Assembly (NCBI GenBank): GCA_015680685.1
Contig: MNCI01022324.1
Coordinates: 342,170-372,200 of the forward strand
Direction: 5' to 3'
Source: Gnetum montanum
Lineage: Eukaryota; Streptophyta; Gnetopsida; Gnetales; Gnetaceae
Length of the DNA: 30,031 nt
This document shows positions 1 to 9,896 of the stretch, one piece after another. The notes under the pieces are model-generated. The model was given only the letters and a program-made list of their open reading frames with translations. It made no database searches and was not told the DNA's origin. A program made the position numbers and the translations under genes. The stretch's first letter is position 1. Every line of letters begins with the position of its first letter.

Positions 1-1037
1 TGCCATCGGCAGATCTTTTAAGAGCACAGGATGCTCAAACTATTGTCAGAACCTCAATGACTCCTGCAGAACATGAGGATGTATTGGATAGATTGCTTCA
101 AACAGGACAAGTTTTGACGTCCCTGTTTGACATCCCCCAGGATGTAACAGTAATTCAATCGGACCTCATTTCCACAAAGGGGAAGCTAGTCCTATTCGAA
201 GTAAGGGTAGAGCATGCTGAAGTTGAAGTGTAGAAACTACAAGAGTAGCTCATAGCCTTACAAGCAGCACAGCGGGATCCTTTGCAATTGGTTCCCGCAA
301 ACCAACTAGACAATTTTAGAATCAAGCAACTAACAAAACTAATTGCAGAAAATAAGAAGGTGGCAAAAGAAAAGGAGACGGCCACTTGGGATGCCTCTGT
401 AGCTCAAGCGCAAACTCATGCGCATCTTAAGGCACTCAGGGCCTTACAAGAAGAGAATAAGTAGTTGGTTGCAGATAATCTTTGGTTAACTTCTGTGGAG
501 AAACAAAAGAATGTTCTCAATGAACACTTTCATCAGCTGCGAGAACAATTCATTTGGGTTAACCGAGATGTAAGCCATTTAGCCAAAGAAAATTGAACCC
601 TCTCAATGGAGGAGGTACGCGCTATTCGACAAAAATCAGCCATCGAAATTAGCGCGTGGCAGAATGATGCTAAACGACATGAGAAGCTGAAGGAGCATTN
701 AGAAAGCTACCAAGGATAGAAAGATGTGGCAACCGACTTGGCTCGACGGCTAACAGAACTTCATGAATACAAAGACAAAGCCAGAGCCTATAAAGAGGAA
801 TGATGGGTGTTCGTGGCATGGTTCATCAAAGCTAATCAGATGTTCCTGCAACTACCCTGTCCGTGGGAAGTGCCGACTCCATCAAACATCGGAGCATCAG
901 CATGGATGGCACAAGACCCTCAAACCGAAGAGGAGAAACTCCAGGTTATTCTTTAGCATCATCAACCTTCAAAGCTTGGAGCACGTGACAAAGGGAAAGC
1001 ACTCATGGAGGAGCCACCGCCACCAAGAACTACATGA
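1..1037 (+). pseudogene. Decayed coiled-coil ORF of an LTR retroelement (3' ORF), 5' end outside window
   Basis: One reading frame (from base 3) can be followed without a frameshift to a TGA at 1035. It is broken by seven in-frame stops: TAG at 231, 246, 462, 717 and 954, TGA at 594 and 801. The conceptual product is rich in Q, E, K, L and A and looks mostly coiled coil (about residues 70-260). It then has a tryptophan-containing stretch (AWFIKANQMF, from base 816) and a proline-rich tail (EEPPPPRTT). A similar order occurs on the minus strand near 27798-27888 in a second element of the family. No protease, RT or integrase motif is seen. Its position just upstream of a polypurine tract and 3' LTR makes it an extra ORF downstream of pol, or the element's only ORF. 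Function is not known. Element origin is well supported by context; the coiled-coil reading is from composition. Confidence 0.7.
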
Positions 1038-1208
1038 GTTCCACATTTTTGTAGTTGTAGTATTTTTTCTCTGTGTTGTGTCTTCCCACACTGTAGCATT
1101 AGTCCATTTCTTTTTCCAGTTAATAATCCCATACCTATCCACTGTGTAATCACTAAAGCTTGTTCTCCTTGTAACTCAAGGACGAGTTTTTATTCAGTCA
1201 TGGGGGTA
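1038..1208 (+). other. Retroelement 3' untranslated segment with polypurine tract
   Basis: This links the ORF stop to the LTR. It is T-rich and ends with CTCAAGGACGAG, a T run and then TCATGGGGGTA, which abuts the TGATGAG start of the LTR. A G-rich tract directly before an LTR is the plus-strand priming site of LTR retrotransposons. The minus-strand element at the right edge has the matching TTCATGGGGATA before its LTR. This identifies copy A as a 3' LTR rather than a solo LTR. Confidence 0.7.
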
Positions 1209-1234
1209 TGATGAGACACGATTTGCACAGGCCA

Positions 1235-1290
1235 CGATATCGCGTACGCAATATCGCATCTTTCCCTACAATATCGCGTACGCGATATCG
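1235..1290 (+). promoter_or_regulatory. U3 palindrome pair in LTR copy A
   Basis: Two CpG-rich near-identical dyads (1235-1256 and 1269-1290) sit just before the TATA box. The second holds the perfect 18-base palindrome ATATCGCGTACGCGATAT. Related motifs recur in copies B, D and E. Palindromes in this position are candidate transcription-factor sites or methylation targets; binding is not shown by the sequence. Confidence 0.55.
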
Positions 1291-1307
1291 TAGTCCACCA
1301 CCATATC

Positions 1308-1315
1308 TATAAATA
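1308..1315 (+). promoter_or_regulatory. TATA box of LTR copy A
   Basis: TATAAATA followed by AGACGCGGCTCTCC. The same box and downstream context occur in copy B (9050-9057), copy D (22339-22346) and, on the minus strand, copy E (25791-25798). Conservation of box and spacing supports a Pol II core promoter for the retroelement transcript. Confidence 0.7.
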
Positions 1316-1483
1316 AGACGCGGCTCTCCCTCATTTACATCCCAGTTTTAAAGTAGCAAAGCTCTGGCAGTTTGATCCCTCCAGAGTTAGATTTTTTTTC
1401 CCGTGTCTACCCGCAGTGTGGTGAATGTAATTGTACAGTGTCTTTATTCGAGTGTGCCGTACTTGGACATGCACATGACCAGC

Positions 1484-1489
1484 AATAAA
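1484..1489 (+). terminator. Poly(A) signal of LTR copy A
   Basis: AATAAA in the context CAATAAAGATCGAG, about 175 bases after the TATA box. The same context is kept in copies B and D, and on the minus strand in copy F (AATAAA at 27088-27093), so it probably marks the end of the R region. Confidence 0.55.
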
Positions 1490-1714
1490 GATCGAGATTA
1501 CTTCATCATTGCAGCATTCACTTAGTTTATTTATTTGTTTGTTTATTTAATGTTATTTATTGCTTTCGTAGCGCGGTGTGAGTACGACTTGGCTACGAGC
1601 ACCCATGGGTACGGCTAGTCAAGGAATTGGTTACTCATCGCGATTAGTCTCTCACCCTTAAACTCCTAGAAGCAGAATGAGTACAACTTGATTACGAGCA
1701 TTTAAGTGTGACTG

Positions 1715-1831
1715 CTTGGTAGCCCAGTGGTGTAGCTAGGATCTACACTTGGTAACCTAGTGGCGTATTTGGGGTCTACGCTTGGTAATCCCAGTGGCGT
1801 ACCTAGGATCTATGCTTGGTAGTCCCAGTGG
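1715..1831 (+). repeat. 33-base tandem units inside LTR copy A
   Basis: About 3.5 units beginning CTTGGTA, holding CCCAGTGG and ending GGATCTACG: 1715-1747, 1748-1780, 1781-1814 and a partial unit from 1815. The same array is in copy B from 9351. It lies downstream of the poly(A) signal, so in U5 by position. Confidence 0.75.
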
Positions 1832-1933
1832 CAGTCGTGCACGAGGTCCAAGATGTGTACGGTTGATCAAGGAATCGGTTGCTTGTCGCACTTAGGCTAG
1901 ATTAGATTTTCTTACCCTTTTCCTCNCTCATCA

Positions 1934-2460
1934 AACATTGTTGGATTACTAAGTATATACTGTCAGGCATACCAAGTATCCACTTTTGGGATTACCAAAC
2001 ATTAATATATTATGCTCAAAGTGGTCATACTCACACTATTATGGAATGAAATATTGAATTGTTTAAGTGTTCAAAAGTAAAATGCATTAAGAGTAAAATG
2101 TTGAAAATAAACTAATTGTTAGTCCAAGTGTTGAATGAAAGGAATTAATCTTGATTTTATTGCCATTATGCAGAAGTTTTCAGGTACATCATGCACTCAA
2201 ATAAAACTTCGTACAATAAACTCAATCAATGTTGTAGGCATTTAGAGGGAAATTTGTTTATCTTATGAAATAAAACAAGAAGAGTCTAGCTACTAGATTG
2301 ACCAAAGGTACCATAAACATGATAGGTGATTTATATTTATAGGTATTTATTACAATTGCAACATCATATTTGCAACATAGCATCCCAACCTATGATATAG
2401 TAGATGCAATGTAGCAACTACAATGTCGCAAATGATTAATTCAATTTTCATGATTCATCA
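1934..2460 (-). mobile_element. Truncated LTR, copy G, minus strand
   Basis: Reads parallel to LTR F at about 26920-27406: shared ATATTATGCTCAAAGT, GATTTTATTG (complement of an AATAAA signal) and a complementary TATA stretch at 2329-2343. It ends with ATTCATCA at 2460, the complement of an LTR start TGATGAAT. CTACCCAAAGATG follows, resembling the complement of the family's polypurine tract. The portion matching 26569-26920 of copy F is missing or lost at the n at 1926. It is an old, diverged relative of copies A-F in opposite orientation. The exact left end is uncertain. Confidence 0.6.
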
Positions 2461-4175
2461 CTACCCAAAGATGAAATCTTTTGTGGATAAGTAGGGTTTA
2501 GAAAATGTCAAAGAGACTTGATGTAAGATCAATTATGATGGACATTATATGCTAGTATTTACTTTTGTACTTCCTCTCCTACAAAAGTTGGTATTTCATT
2601 AAAGCTTTCCATTGCTACATTAAATCTTTTTACTATTTTTAGTTGAAGCACAAATATTGAAAATGATGTAAATGTTATTAGAACTAGGACCATCCTTCCT
2701 ACTAACAATTAATTTTTCTCTTTGGTTTTTCTTGAAGCTTCTATTATAAGACTGTTTAACTGAGTAGACATCCTCAAATATTATTAGGATTTTTTGAGAT
2801 ATGACACCTCACCCACTACCCTACAACATAGCAAAGCATAGTACAATGATGGCTCTTCTAGTGTACTAACATTACCTTTTCTTTTTTACATTTTTTTCCT
2901 TTCTTCAAGGCTTTTCATTTGCATTCCAAATCCTAATTATTGATTTTCTTTTGTTCATCACCATTTGTGATGCACAATCAACAAAGTAAGAATGGGATCT
3001 CATCATTTGAAATTTGAAACAAGTAAATGACTTAAAATTCTCCTTGAAGAATGAATAACATTACATTACCCATGAATACCAGATTTTCTTAAAATTTCTT
3101 ACATTTGACTAGTTTAGATATAAGTGGGATGTTATAGTTGCAAATTTGGTTGATTTTTTTGACATGTTACTATAAACATTTGGTAATTTTCTAAATGATA
3201 TTTTTAAAACTCATAGCATCTGCATTTCTACTCTCTAGTAGATCCATAGAATATATATAAAATAAAGTTTCAATTTTTGTTTTTAAACACTAGGTATCCT
3301 TTTAACACTTTCTTAAATAAGTGCTTTCTACCTTATTTCCATTTTTAATTAATTTTGGCTAGCTACTTAATTTTCATTTTTTGTATCCCTAGAGAGGAGT
3401 AACAACAATGTGACTACAAGTGCTACATATGCATGTGCCAACTCCTTCAATTGTACATAGAAAAATGATCGAGGCACCAACACATGGCAAGACCATGCCT
3501 AAACTCTAGCACGTGTAACATTTGGTTAGCTTTTTCAAGGCCTGTTTGAGTGTGTTCATGGTTGCTTGGTATATTTGCCTAGAACATGCCTCCAAGTTAG
3601 CATATAAGGTGTTAGTGCTGAGCTTTGTACCCAACCATTCTAGCTCCAATTAATGCTCCTTGTTAAATGTGGCTTTAAATGGATTCTAATCCTAGGGTTT
3701 GTACTCTTATTTATCCAAGGTTCCTTTTATCTCGTTTAATTCTACCTCTCTTTCCATTAAAAACATTCATTTTTATATGGAAAATATAAATTCTTTGAGG
3801 GTTCTAAAAAGTTTGTGTATAATATAAGATGAACAATTTGAAAAATATTATTCAACATTGCATTGTTGTCCTATAAAACATTATAACATGATTAAAAATA
3901 TAAAGTCATGGAAAAAAAATTTAATATAATTTAATGTCACAATAAAACATATCAAAAATTATTAACGAAGTATAATGGAGTTGTGTAACGCTATACTGTT
4001 TTGTATCATTGTATCATTGATTAGTAGATCGCACCTGCCAAAACTAAGAGTCTCCGTGGTTATTTTTATATTGATGCAACTGTCAAACTGTTACAAACGT
4101 TTGTCTTCTTGAAGGTAACCAATTTTGTGGCACATATTTATGGTGGATTTTTTAAAAGCTCATAGCATCTATCTT
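2461..4175. other. AT-rich stretch without a recognisable gene
   Basis: No long reading frame, splice-consistent exon series, tRNA or LTR pair was found on either strand. The first few hundred bases follow the minus-strand LTR G and may be worn internal sequence of that element. The rest is AT-rich spacer leading into the upstream region of the host gene. Confidence 0.4.
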
Positions 4176-4375
4176 AATTTCTAAATTGCATTAAAAAGTA
4201 AGCATTAAATTTAATTTTTTTCCCCCGTTGTAAGAGGGCAGACCCTACATTTTCTGCCTGCAGCAGACGTGAGCCGACTTCGCCATTTGTAATTACGAAT
4301 CCTGGTGGATACACAGTCGCCACGCATGTTCTCTGATTCTCTTGCATTGGATGGGATTTCAGGACTTGGAGGAGC

Positions 4376-4381
4376 ATGTGA
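4376..4381 (+). promoter_or_regulatory. Minimal upstream ATG-TGA ahead of the gene start
   Basis: An ATG followed directly by TGA lies 42 bases upstream of the proposed initiator ATG at 4418. Such start-stop elements can stall scanning ribosomes if they are within the 5' leader. Whether the transcript reaches this far upstream is not visible, so this is only a candidate. Confidence 0.2.
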
Positions 4382-4417
4382 AGAGTATCAGTGAAACCTC
4401 AACAACAACAGAAGCTA

Positions 4418-7400
4418 ATGGCTTTGGTACAGGCCACGGTCCTGAGCCCATTTCTCCTGAAAGCAGCTGCTTTTGGCCCACGGTTTCTCAGAACAATGCC
4501 TGCTTCAACAAAAAACATTAGTCCCCTTGCGAAGATTTATAGTTCTGCAAGCCTATCCAGGAGCCTTGGGAATATGATTCCCTACAAATATGCGTGCAGA
4601 TGCAAGACCCATATGAATTCGGCAGAGACCATCCAAAAGGAACCTAGAAACCAGAGAGTTCTGCAAATTGCTTTGTGGGTTCTTCTGGGTGTTTACGTCT
4701 GGTGGCTGTTCCTTCTACCATATGCTCCGGTAACCACATTTTTTAGTTCATGTCAATATTTTGGAAAAACCCATTTTGTTAATTTGCTAAAACTCCAAGT
4801 TGCTTTCCAACTTCGTAGGACCGCAAGGGATTATCTCTGCATTCTGAGCTGGATTAGGACACAAAAATACACAAACTGAAATAGATGGTCAGTTGGGCCT
4901 GTGATGACGATGAACTCATACTTAATGATTTAATGTTGAGGTAAAAGAAAAAATGAAATATTTTACCTGCGACTCACGTTTACTTTTCCTGAAACTGAAA
5001 GTGCAACCATTGAACAGTATTAGAAATGTACAGGCTATTAGTTTCAGCAATGAAAACTACAAAGTGCTTTAGGTAAGATTTAAAAACTAAGAAATAACTG
5101 TAATACAGGTACTCTTCATGATATATCAGAATCAAACACATGACTTAGAAAGCTTTTAAATGGAGAGTCTTACCACTAGGGTAACACCTGATTGTTAATA
5201 CTATGACCTTATCTTTCAGTTAAGCATGCATTATTGGTTAATTACATGTGAGGTGCATCCATAATTTCATGATTTCTGGAACCTTCTTAGAAAGGCAGCT
5301 TCAAACTTGACAATCCAACCTGAACCAACAATGTTTAACAATTTTGAGACAGTGGGGTTGTCCCATAATTCAATTATTTTTTCCTTATTGTTGGTATTGA
5401 TTAATATGGCCTATCTATTGAACCCTTACTGAGCTAAGATCTTAAGTGTTTGTTAAACGGGCTAATATTTTAAAGCAGGAAACTAGTATATAGGTAAGGG
5501 TCATTATTTAAAATAATGGTAATGTACTAGTTTTTCAAGTTATAAGGGATGGATTTGAAATTCGGGTAATCATTAGGGTAGGGAACAAAGGTTAGGCTTT
5601 TTCTTATGTACTCATCTGCTAGCCCTCTTGGCCGAACTTCACAAAATTAGTATTGAACCTGTGAGTGAGAGAAATGGAAAAACTAAGAAAAGTAATGGAC
5701 AGTTAGGCACCGTTGTCAGTGAGCAGGTATGGCTAGTCAACATGGATGCAGCTGTTGCATGGATGAGATATATAGACAATTCAAGCATTCAGTTATATTG
5801 TATAACTGTTTCTGGTCGTAAATGTTGACCAATTATATAAATTACTGAAAATGATTCGAGTACTCTGATACAAAGATGGCTTGAAAATTTTTAACAGTAT
5901 TGTCCTCATCAAATCTGTGTAATGTATTGCATCGACTACCGTATTCTCAATGTTATTTCAAGGGTGCCTATTTTTGCTTAACCATTTGTTTTTTCATTAA
6001 ATCTTTCCTATTTTAGAAGCACTAGGTGTGAGAGTGATGGCACTGATATGCGCTGAGGTTGTGATATTTCCCACGTGTATAAAATACCATTTTCGGTGGA
6101 CAGTTAAATTCATATTAAGAACTACACTCAAAGAAGCAGGTGTTGGCACACATGAGACTCAGACCCATAACCTGGAGCATTCTAGATTTTTAAATTTATT
6201 ACACTGCAACTAGATTTTTACTTGGGTTCATTGAAACTGTCTACATTAATTTTAGAATTTCTTTTATGAAATCTATATTACCATGTCATATAGTAAATCT
6301 TACTTTCAAATACTGCTATTGTTCCTAGCACACCACAAACACATGAATTGAAGTGTAGACTCAATACTGCTATTTCTTCTAGCACACGACAAAGACATGA
6401 CAAAAGCTTTGTAGTTGTTTAAACAATTTGAGTAACTTTATGCTTGGATTCATATACTAGATGCTTTACACGAGCTATATAGTTAGATACCAACATACAT
6501 TTAAATTTTGATGTTTCTCTTTGCTGTGTAATTTTGATGTTTAATTTTGCTGTGCAGGGCGATCCGGTATGGGCCATAAAACCTTCTACTATAGAAATTG
6601 TGCTAAACCTTTCTAATAATTTTTTCTTTATTGTTCCAATTGCTAACGCAGGCATGTTTCTTCCCATTCATACTTTCCCAGCTTTTTATTCAAAAGTTAA
6701 CTAATTTGCATGGAAAGTTGAAAGTTATTTGCTAATTTACATGGGATTCATAGCGACTGTGATTTTAATCCCATTTTATTAATAATCACGTAATTTCTTG
6801 GCCAGAGCAGTAGGATTTCATTTGCTTGAGGCACCTGTTGTACCTCCGGTGAGTAGTTTCCTTCAGTTAATAAAACCATAAAGCTCAGTATGTCAATCTG
6901 TAATGTATTTACTTAAAAAATATATTTTCCATAGCAGAAAAATCACTTCTTGAACCCTTGATACGTGCTTTTGCTAGTAGACTGCAGAAGGACTGTTCAA
7001 TTTTGTGATGGGATGGACTGTGATGTTTGCTCCACTGCTATTCACAGACTACAAGAAGGAAAAGTTCAGGGGTTCTCTTGAACTTTTATGGGTTGCTCAA
7101 ATGTTCTTGACCAACAGTATGTCATCCATATTGCCCCCTTTTTCTGAAAAAACAAAATTCAGTTTATCGTGTGCTACAGTTAGTATAGATTATGAAAATA
7201 TTCAATGTCTGTGATTGCTGCAGCATTTCTGATACCTTACATGGCAATTCGTCTCGGTGAAATTGATGAAAGTTGTTCATCAAACAACCAAAGCACAACT
7301 TCCAAGTTCCAATCTGTCAGTGTTTCTGGTTCAGCTATTGTAGGATTAATAGGATTCACTGTGGGACTTATTTCTGTGCTTTGGGCCTTATATGGCAGAC

Positions 7401-7642
7401 CAAATGCTGGATTTGGAGATGTGGTGGATAGGTGGAACTCATTTGTGGAGTATATTACCACTGACAGGGCTGCTTATGCCTTCATCTGGGACATTGTTCT
7501 GTACAGTATATTTCAACCATGGTTGATTGGGGACAACCTACAGAATGTAGAAAACTCCAAAGTTCAGATTGTTCGTGGTTTCAGATTCATTCCATACCTC
7601 GGTTTAGTTGCCTACCTCTGGGGTCTGCGTAAAGAACGTTAA
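4418..7642 (+). CDS. Predicted plastid-targeted multi-pass membrane protein (five exons)
   Basis: Proposed exons: 4418-4729, 6558-6655, 6806-6848, 6981-7116, 7224-7642 (TAA at 7640), giving 335 residues. All introns read GT-AG; the phase is kept at each junction. The start is the first ATG after an in-frame TGA at 4379; it opens with MALVQATVLSPFL and a basic, Ser/Ala-rich, acid-poor leader of about 60 residues, typical of chloroplast transit peptides. Hydrophobic segments lie near residues 81-102 (WVLLGVYVWWLFLLPYAP), 115-135, 155-173, 182-205, about 230-255, 275-300 and 310-330, so six or seven membrane spans. Conserved-looking patches are GDPVWAIKPS, WALYGRPNAGFGD and FQPWLIGDN. It resembles uncharacterised membrane proteins kept across plants, but I cannot name the family with certainty. 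Location (envelope or thylakoid) and function are unknown. The exon 2/exon 3 junction is ambiguous: a GC donor at 6652 with the acceptor before 6811 gives 332 residues. The frame has no stop or frameshift, unlike everything else here, so it is probably functional. Confidence 0.85.
4730..6557 (+). other. Intron 1 of the plastid-protein gene
   Basis: Donor CCG|GTAACC and acceptor TGTGCAG|GGC bound an 1,828-base, AT-rich phase-0 intron. It joins ...LLPYAP to GDPVWA without breaking the frame. The three other introns are only 107-150 bases. No intact element or other gene was recognised inside; the short reading frames within it look like chance. Confidence 0.8.
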
Positions 7643-8934
7643 AAGGATGGTCATATCTAATAAAGCAGAAGCATCTCCTGCACAACCAATTATATGTGCT
7701 TCCTGGTATTTCATCTGCAATAGTGTTACAAGTCTTGCAATTATCAGATTATTGCAGAGGTTGTGTGTATGAGCTCTTGGTCACAAAACTTTGTTTAGTT
7801 GTAATGTTGTATGTATACCAGCATAATGGATTTGCTCAAATCGTGGTGACTTCAGGCGAGGAGTTTGTTTTATCCTTGAAATTTCCATTTCATGATCATG
7901 ATAGTTACTCACCCTAACATCATGATGAACATATGGAGCCAATATCTGTGTATAATTTTTAAGTGGTTCATCTCAAGAATGGAGAGTCTACGCGAAAATT
8001 CAATCTGGTACCACATTATAACTGAAATGTAAACCGAAATTTTAGTTTATCCGAGGACCCTTTTGGATCGATTAGAGAGTATAAATGTACGTTGCAGATG
8101 TATGGTTCGTTTTTAAAATTATTTGTATTGCCCAGCAAATTTATTATGCTTACTCATTGAGGATAAAATCCCATACATTTCCTTTTAATTACGTTTAATT
8201 GTGCGTAAGATCCCCTTCCTTCTTTGCTAATTGTGTTTCGAAAATGGTAGGTAAAGTTTGCCTTTAAAGGCCTTGAAGTAATATTCTTACCTTTCACACA
8301 TGTTGTGGCCTTAGTCGCTCAAAAAATTATCCAAGAAACTGGGTTTGAAGATAGCAATAAAGAGATGGGTATTTAAAGCCTTCTTTATACTTTGATGTGC
8401 TTTTATTATAGTTGGAATTTTATATGCTTATTGTTTAATATTGTTTTTTTAACATTTTGTTATATTTTAAAAATATATTTGAAACACAGTTAAGAAAATT
8501 CATGTTGTAACTTTTTGGCATTGTAACCTTTACCATCAAACCTAAGATTCGAATTTCATTATTAAATGTGAGATTTGTAGTACATGACCTGCAATCTCAG
8601 ATACTTGAACTTTTTGGGCTGAAAAATGTTTCATAAGTTGCTATAGTTTTACTTCTTAGGTGGAAAAAGTTGTGTTATGTTTATATTTGGGCTTGGGAAG
8701 GTTGAAAATGCCATGGGAATTGCCAAATTTGGTGTTTTCATAAATTTTATGTTGCGCATGGCCAAAACTACGTTGAAATCACTTACACCTAGCTAGGGGA
8801 TTGTTGGGTTTTCAGTTTTCCACCAATGGTTAGCATAGCTTTCATTACTTTCAGCATGATTCCACAAAGCCAACGTTGGAGTGGTTGGGGTTTCTATTTT
8901 TCTAGCAATTTCAACATAGAGGCCACAATGCGAG
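7643..8934. other. 3' flank of the gene and spacer
   Basis: It contains the gene's 3' untranslated region, with an AATAAA about 20 bases after the stop that is probably too close to act alone. Further AT-rich sequence follows without a recognisable gene. The last 90 bases hold phrases such as TTCCACAAAGCCAACG that resemble the repeats right of LTR B, so LTR B landed in a locus already carrying them. Confidence 0.45.
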
Positions 8935-9810
8935 TGATGAGACACGATTCGCATAGGCCGTGATATTGCATCCTCCGCAATATTGCATACGCAATATTGC
9001 GTCTTCCCTACAATATCGCGTACACGATATCGTAGTCTGCCGCTATATCTATAAATAAGACGCGGCTCTCCTTTGTTTTGGGATCCTAGTTTTAGAGTAG
9101 CAAAGCTCTGGCAGTTTGATCTCTACAAAGTTAGATTTTTTCCCGTGTCTGCTCACAGTGTGGTGAATGTAATTGTACAGTGTCGTACTTGAACATGCAC
9201 ATGACCGACAATAAAGATCAAGATTACTTCATCATTGCAGCATTCACTTTGTTATTTATTTAATGTTATTTACTATTTTCTCTCTCTCACCCTTAAACTC
9301 CTAGAACGCGGAACGAGTACAACTTGATTACGAGCATTTAAGTGTGACTGCTTGGTAGCCCAGTGGTGTAGCTAGGATCTACGCTTGGTAACCCAGTGGC
9401 GTATTTGGGATCTGCGTTTGGTAATCCCAGTGGTGTACTTAGGATCTACGTTTGGTAGTCCCAGTGGTAGTCGTGCACGAAGTCTAAGATGTGTACGGTT
9501 GATCAAGGAATCGGTTGCTCATCACACTTAGGGTAGATTAGATTTTCTTACCCTTTTTCCCCTAGCTTAGCTTAGTTAAATATTATTTTCCACTGGAGTA
9601 GCATAGATTAGGAACACATCATGCAGCTCATCTGAACTAAACCATACGTGACAAATATACAATACTAGTCCAGGTGGGAAAACAGCGAACTGCGATCTAA
9701 GAATAACTGTCTAGGTGCCACAACTAGTCCATCTGTGGAGTTCGATCGGATCGCACGTGCGCGACGCTCGTTTCGTATGGTTGAGTGTAGGGGTACCTCG
9801 CCACTCATCA
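8935..9810 (+). mobile_element. Solo LTR, copy B of the TGATGAG family
   Basis: An 876-base complete LTR with ends TGATGAG and CTCATCA, which are inverted copies of each other. It holds U3 dyads, a TATA box at 9050-9057, an AATAAA signal, and the 33-base tandem units from 9351. No internal region or second LTR is adjacent, so it is a solo LTR left by recombination. Flanking five-mers are GCGAG (8930-8934) and GCTAG (9811-9815), a one-mismatch target duplication. It is the only uninterrupted member here and serves as the reference for copies A and C. Confidence 0.85.
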
Positions 9811-9896
9811 GCTAGTGTGGTTCCACAAGCCAATGTAGTCCCAACAATGCCAAGCTAGTGTGGTTCCACAAGCCAATGTAGTCCCAACAATGCCAA
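9811..9896 (+). repeat. Perfect 43-base tandem duplication
   Basis: Units 9811-9853 and 9854-9896 are identical, starting GCTAGTGTGGTTCCAC and ending AATGCCAA. Looser variants of the phrase (CCAATGTAG, CCAACATAG, TCAATGTAG) continue to about 9960 and also occur just left of LTR B. This is a short minisatellite-like patch. Confidence 0.85.

Larger units (their letters stand above)
1209..1925 (+). mobile_element. 3' LTR, copy A of the TGATGAG family
   Basis: It begins TGATGAGACACG and matches copy B (8935-9810) over most of its length. It carries the U3 palindromes, a TATA box at 1308-1315, an AATAAA signal at 1484-1489, and tandem 33-base units at 1715-1831. Copy B continues for about 240 bases past the point where copy A meets the single n at 1926. 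After the n the sequence reads CTCATCA, the expected LTR terminus. So either the LTR end was lost in assembly at this n or it is deleted. Preceded by a polypurine tract and element ORF, so it is a 3' LTR. Confidence 0.85.

Noticed and set aside
763-1149. Plus-strand open frame of 128 codons near the left edge
   Set aside because: It is in a different frame from the element ORF at 1-1037, has no ATG-supported family match and runs into the U-rich element 3' end; a shadow of the decayed ORF.
4174-4377. Minus-strand open frame upstream of the host gene
   Set aside because: Lies in the probable promoter and leader region, lacks domain features and has no splice-consistent continuation.
7237-7461. 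Minus-strand open frame across exon 5
   Set aside because: Antisense shadow of the last exon; coding evidence is strong on the plus strand.
8935-9810. Pairing of LTR A and LTR B as the two ends of one element around the host gene
   Set aside because: A is already the 3' LTR of an element to its left (polypurine tract at 1200-1208), and no internal element sequence lies between A and B; B is a solo LTR.
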